This document shows, piece by piece, positions 60,238-64,000 of a stretch of 64,000 nt of DNA. Source of the DNA: Paenibacillus sp. FSL H8-0332 (GTDB lineage Bacteria > Bacillota > Bacilli > Paenibacillales > Paenibacillaceae). Below the pieces are notes generated by a model, which saw nothing but the letters and a program-made list of their open reading frames with translations, did not search any database and had not been told where the DNA came from. How positions within the stretch are numbered: position 1 is the first letter of the stretch; every line of letters begins with the position of its first letter. The translations under genes were made by a program, and so were the position numbers. The stretch is taken from assembly GCF_037963835.1 (NCBI RefSeq), contig NZ_CP150145.1, positions 2,108,001 to 2,172,000 of the forward strand, given 5' to 3'.

Positions 60238-61986
60238 ATGAAATGGGTAAGCCGTTTTTCTTTCCATCGCCGGCTGCAGTTCACGTTCCTGATCCTGATC
60301 CTGCTGCCTTTTATTGTCGTTACCTTCTGGTCGTACACCTCCGTGAGAGAGAATGTGAGTGATAAGATCGCCCGTTCCAATGAGGAGACCCTGAAGGTGA
60401 TCGGAAGTCAAATAGAGAAAACCGTAGACAGCATCTCGTTTGTCTCGGTTTATTTCTCTGAGGCGTATGATCCGGCCGTGCTGGAAAGTCTGCGTTATCT
60501 CAAAAACACCGGGAACTTCGGGAACTACGGAGTGTATACCCACTACAATAAACTCAAGACTACGGCCAATATCCTGTCCGTGCAGTCGCTGGATGCCGAT
60601 CTGCAGATTATGCTGGTCAACCGGGAGAACCGGATTCTGATCGGCAACCAGGAGATCCCGGTCTTCTCGGAATTGCCGGAGCGTCTTCTGCAGGAGAGCG
60701 GCAGGCTGAATGAGCAGGAAAAAATATCGCTGCAATGGTTCCCCTACGGCGGCACCCCCGCTGCACCGGATTATTATTATGCGGTACGCTTCATTACCGA
60801 CCCGCTGAACCAGAACAAGCTGGCAACGCTGTATGTGGGCATTCCGAGTCATTATTTCCGCAACCTGCTGGATACGGGCAATCCGGAGAGCAGGCTCTCG
60901 CTGGCGGACCAGAAGGGGAGAAGCATCGCTGTCACGGGTGAAGCGGATAATGACAACGAAGGCTCATTGCTGATTAGTGAGGTCCGCATCCCCAAGGTAG
61001 GCTGGCTGCTCACCAGCAAGACGCCCCGCGATTCTATCGACAGTCATATCAACCGCGAATTTCTGGTCTCGATATCGGTGGTCGGTCTGTTCTTCCTGGC
61101 ATTTCTGATCCTGTCGATGCTGTGGGCCGGATATATGAACAAGCCGATCAGCCTGCTGCGGACCAGCGTCAAGCAGTATGTCGGCGGCAACCGCGCAGTG
61201 CGGATACCAGTCCGGGGGAAGGATGAGGTGGCGGTGCTGTCAGCCGCTTTTAATCAGATGCTGGACGATATGAATCAGCTTCTGCAGCAGGTCGAGAGTG
61301 AGCAGGAGGAGAAAAGGCTGCTGGAGCTTCAGGCGCTGGCGGCGCAGATCCGGCCCCATTTCCTGCTCAATACGCTCAATTCGATCAAGGTGGATCTGCT
61401 GCTAAGCGGGGATGAGCCGCACGGTGCCATGATTGATGCACTGATGAAGCTGCTGCGCGTGTATGTCCATGTGGACAAGCCGCTGGAGCTGGCGGAAGAG
61501 TGCAGGGTGCTTGGCAGCTACGTGCAGGTGATGCAGATCCGCAACCGTTTGGATATTGCTTTTGAATGTGTGCTGGACGGGGAGGCTGGAGCGGTGATGC
61601 TTCCGAGGCTGCTGCTGCAGCCCATTGTCGAGAATGCCATCAGTCACGGCTTCTCGGCCCGTCCGCAGAATCCGGCGATCCGGCTCGAAGCAGAGATGGA
61701 ACAGGATCTGCTGAAGATCAGCATCAGCGATAATGGCCGGGGGATGCCGGAGGATAAGCTCCAGCGCCTGAACCGGCGTCTGCAAGGCAGTGAAGACACG
61801 GCGCTGTGGCCGGAAAAAGGGGTCGGGCTGGTGAACACGGCACGCCGGCTGGAGGTATTGTACGGATACCGTGCGCGGTTGAGCGCGCAGGCAGGCACAG
61901 AGGAAGGCATGACGTTTACCCTATATATCCCTATAACCAGTGAGAAGGAGGCGGTTCCCCTTGATGACCCTGATGCTGATAGATGA
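60238..61986 (+). CDS. YesM-type sensor histidine kinase
   Basis: This 582-residue membrane kinase has helices at about 13-33 and near 280-300, an extracellular sensing domain between, a HAMP domain, phosphoacceptor histidine in AAQIRPHFLLNTLNSI and ATPase motifs PIVENAISHGF, DNGRGMP and GVGLVNTARRL. ATG 60238 follows AAGGTGG by 7 bases; the ATG at 60232 is too close. It overlaps the response regulator gene and should report the imported compound to it. Confidence 0.92.
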   Translation: MKWVSRFSFHRRLQFTFLILILLPFIVVTFWSYTSVRENVSDKIARSNEETLKVIGSQIEKTVDSISFVSVYFSEAYDPAVLESLRYLKNTGNFGNYGVYTHYNKLKTTANILSVQSLDADLQIMLVNRENRILIGNQEIPVFSELPERLLQESGRLNEQEKISLQWFPYGGTPAAPDYYYAVRFITDPLNQNKLATLYVGIPSHYFRNLLDTGNPESRLSLADQKGRSIAVTGEADNDNEGSLLISEVRIPKVGWLLTSKTPRDSIDSHINREFLVSISVVGLFFLAFLILSMLWAGYMNKPISLLRTSVKQYVGGNRAVRIPVRGKDEVAVLSAAFNQMLDDMNQLLQQVESEQEEKRLLELQALAAQIRPHFLLNTLNSIKVDLLLSGDEPHGAMIDALMKLLRVYVHVDKPLELAEECRVLGSYVQVMQIRNRLDIAFECVLDGEAGAVMLPRLLLQPIVENAISHGFSARPQNPAIRLEAEMEQDLLKISISDNGRGMPEDKLQRLNRRLQGSEDTALWPEKGVGLVNTARRLEVLYGYRARLSAQAGTEEGMTFTLYIPITSEKEAVPLDDPDADR

Positions 61987-63586
61987 TGATGTCCCGATGC
62001 TGGAGTATGTAGAATATCTGCTTGGGTCTCTGGGGCTGGACCTGCAGCTTGTAGCTTCGGCTTACAGCAGTGAGGATGCGCTGGAGCAGTTCCATGACGT
62101 TTTGCCTGATCTCGTTATTATCGACATCGGCCTGCCGGGCATGGACGGGCTGGAGCTTGCGGCTGCCTTCCGGATCACGAAGCCGGAGGTGCGGCTGATC
62201 TTCCTGACCTGCTATGAGGACTTCCATTACTCGAAGCGGGCTATCCAATTGGAGGCGGATGATTATCTGATTAAGGATGAACTATCGCCCGAGCAGCTTA
62301 AGGGCAGTCTGGGCAAAGCGATGAGCCGCTTCAAAAGCCGGGAGGAGCTGCTGGAGCGCTACTCCTTCCGCCAGGCTATTGAGCGCAATAAGGAAGTGCT
62401 GAAGCAGAGCTTCCTGAAACAGCTGTTGTCCGGTGCGGCAGACCAGGAGAGTACCCTGGAGTTCGGTGAACGGCTGGGCATCTCCTGGAAGCTGCCTTAT
62501 CTGCGCCATGGATTCCTTCATATGGATGCCGCTTCGGTAACGGAACGTTACCGGTACAAGGATATTCCGTTGATTCATTTTGCCGTGAACAATATCGCAC
62601 TGGAGCTGTCCGCCGGAGAGCCTTCCATTACACCTATCATGAGCAGGGAGGCCGACCTCTATCTGGTCTGGAATGTGGCGGACCCCGGGGTTGCGGAGAA
62701 TACGCTGACTGTCTTCATGCAAGCGGTCATGGACAAGGTGGAGCAGTATCTGAAGATTACCCTGCGGGGCTTCTACTCCGGGGCTTCCGTACCGTTGCGC
62801 AACTTCGACTCGCTGTATAAGACGCTCATGGACAGCCGCGATTATAACTTCTATAAGGCGGTTACGCCTATTGCTGCCCTTGATGAACAGGCGGATTTCG
62901 GGCAGACCGCTGAATGGCGCGGAGAGAAGGAACGCGGGATGCTGTCGCTGGCGCTGGAGGAGGGGCAGGCCGCCTGGATTGATCTGGCGGTGAATCAGTG
63001 GACACAGCAGGCAGCGGCGGAGCGGCTGCTGCCCCGGCTGGTGAAGGAGGCCTGCGGCAATTTTGTGCGGCAGCTGGCCTTTGAGGCCGGGGGGCTGGCT
63101 GAGGAGGAGTTCTTCACGCAGCTGGAGCAGACGGTTCATATCCGGGAGGCAGCGGGCTTGACCAAGCGGGAGCTGAGGAATCTGTGGAGACAGCATACGC
63201 TGGCCCCGGCTGCCGCAGAAGCGAAGGACATCCGGCTTCAGGCCGTCGACCAGTTCCTGGAGGAGCATGTGGACCAGATGGTGACCTCAACCGATATGGC
63301 GGAGCATCTGCATCTGAACGCCAGCTACTTCTCCCGTTATTTCAAGAAGCTGTCCGGCGTTAATTTCACCGACTACGTCAATCAGTACAAAATGAACATG
63401 GCGATCACGATGCTGGCACGTCCGCATGAAACCGTGGAGAATGTGGCCTACACGCTCGGCTTCTCCGACCGGGCGTATTTCTCCAAGGTCTTCAAGAAAT
63501 ACAGCGGCCGAAATCCCAGTGAATTCAAGGCTGTGCCGCCGGAAGAGGACGGCAGAGAGCCATCCACGGATGACGCCAAGCCATAA
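61964..63586 (+). CDS. YesN-type response regulator with AraC output domain
   Basis: This 540-residue regulator has a receiver domain (MLIDDDVP, Asp54 in IIDIGLPGMDG), a long middle and a C-terminal AraC domain (LHLNASYFSRYFKKLSGVNF, TLGFSDRAYFSKVFKKYS). AAGGAGG (61945-61951) fits either TTG 61961 or ATG 61964. It is the partner of the kinase it overlaps by 23 bases, and probably binds the palindromic site before the binding-protein gene. Confidence 0.92.
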   Translation: MTLMLIDDDVPMLEYVEYLLGSLGLDLQLVASAYSSEDALEQFHDVLPDLVIIDIGLPGMDGLELAAAFRITKPEVRLIFLTCYEDFHYSKRAIQLEADDYLIKDELSPEQLKGSLGKAMSRFKSREELLERYSFRQAIERNKEVLKQSFLKQLLSGAADQESTLEFGERLGISWKLPYLRHGFLHMDAASVTERYRYKDIPLIHFAVNNIALELSAGEPSITPIMSREADLYLVWNVADPGVAENTLTVFMQAVMDKVEQYLKITLRGFYSGASVPLRNFDSLYKTLMDSRDYNFYKAVTPIAALDEQADFGQTAEWRGEKERGMLSLALEEGQAAWIDLAVNQWTQQAAAERLLPRLVKEACGNFVRQLAFEAGGLAEEEFFTQLEQTVHIREAAGLTKRELRNLWRQHTLAPAAAEAKDIRLQAVDQFLEEHVDQMVTSTDMAEHLHLNASYFSRYFKKLSGVNFTDYVNQYKMNMAITMLARPHETVENVAYTLGFSDRAYFSKVFKKYSGRNPSEFKAVPPEEDGREPSTDDAKP

Positions 63587-63692
63587 AAGTCAAAACTGTT
63601 CACCGGAACAGGCAATCAGTCTGCACGCTATAGCCCCCTCCGCCTCACTATAATGGTGAGGAGTCTAAGTATAGCTTCAAGGAGGAAGAACG

Positions 63693-64000
63693 ATGAATAG
63701 AACTGTATTTACCTTGCCTGCAGAGGATATTGCCGTCTCCCATGAGGTGGATGTACTCGTTGCGGGCGGCGGGCCTGCCGGGGTGGCGGCGGCGATATCG
63801 GCGGCCCGGAGCGGGGCCCGGACCCTGCTGATTGAGCAGCGCGGCTTCCTGGGCGGCATGGGGACCGTTGCGCTGGTTCCGGCCTTCTGCCCTTACAGCG
63901 ACGGGGAGAAGGCTGTGGTGCGCGGCATCGGCCTGGAACTGCTGGAGCGGATGAAGGCGGAATGTGAGCCGGAATTCCGCGAACGCTTCGGAGCCGAGCT
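63693..64000 (+). CDS. FAD-dependent oxidoreductase (second of two), N-terminal part
   Basis: The gene runs off the window end; 102 codons are visible. It starts with ATG 63693 behind AAGGAGG and has the FAD site VLVAGGGPAGVAAAISAARS and LGGMGTVALVPAFCPYSDGE, closely paralogous to the protein at 55513 (shared GGMGT, LVPA, CP.SD.EK). It lies 106 bases after the response regulator and probably belongs to the same regulated locus. Confidence 0.88.
   Translation, partial: MNRTVFTLPAEDIAVSHEVDVLVAGGGPAGVAAAISAARSGARTLLIEQRGFLGGMGTVALVPAFCPYSDGEKAVVRGIGLELLERMKAECEPEFRERFGAE

Overview
The window looks like chromosomal DNA of a Paenibacillus-type Firmicute. The reasons are moderate-to-high GC with AGGAGG-type ribosome binding sites, many GTG/TTG starts, several YesM/YesN-type two-component systems beside sugar ABC transporters, a Bacillus-type Btr regulator, Zur and Fur boxes of the B. 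subtilis type, and short intergenic repeat families. I saw no phage, IS element, CRISPR array or rRNA. This taxonomic call is an inference from gene style; no search was run.

Layout. 0-3.5 kb: the end of an MFS transporter, then an iron module made of a siderophore-binding lipoprotein and a Btr-like AraC regulator with a fused binding-protein domain, each behind a Fur box. 3.5-4.3 kb: tRNA-Leu(CAG) and two kinds of intergenic repeat. 4.36-15.5 kb: a compact, translationally coupled cluster of twelve genes: carrier protein, ATP-grasp ligase, glycosyltransferase, radical SAM/SPASM enzyme, BtrH-like Cys-His-Asp protein, FkbM methyltransferase, three-gene ABC-2 exporter, Gfo/Idh oxidoreductase, second carrier protein, and a second BtrH-like protein fused to a discoidin domain. 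It resembles the carrier-protein side-chain logic of butirosin biosynthesis but lacks the aminocyclitol genes. It is the best candidate in the window for an undescribed pathway.

15.5-32.1 kb: carbohydrate use. A GH38 alpha-mannosidase, an orphan YesN-type regulator, a small methyltransferase, a ROK sugar kinase with a class I mannose-6-phosphate isomerase, an AraC regulator, a second YesN regulator, a binding protein with two permeases, and a YesM kinase. Together they suggest uptake of mannose-containing oligosaccharides, release of mannose, phosphorylation and entry into glycolysis, with CcpA-like sites. 32.2-35.9 kb: an ECF sigma factor, a small membrane protein and a three-gene ABC-2 system. 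36.1-38.6 kb: a hybrid PAS histidine kinase.

38.6-47.3 kb: a zinc-starvation region. It holds a Zur-box-linked NusG-II-like protein, a COG0523 GTPase with a DUF318 permease and a TIGR03943-like protein, zinc-free-type L33 with a second COG0523 GTPase, znuCBA, and zinc-free-type S14. At least four Zur boxes are visible. 47.3-54.4 kb: housekeeping and small genes (DUF6157, methyltransferase, HTH protein, Dabb, DUF86, SufR-like regulator, YtxH, glutamate racemase, LysM-M14 peptidase). 54.5-55.3 kb: a frameshifted secreted-protein gene. 55.5-64 kb: a second sugar ABC locus (FAD oxidoreductase, two permeases, binding protein, YesM kinase, YesN regulator), followed by a second FAD oxidoreductase that runs off the window.
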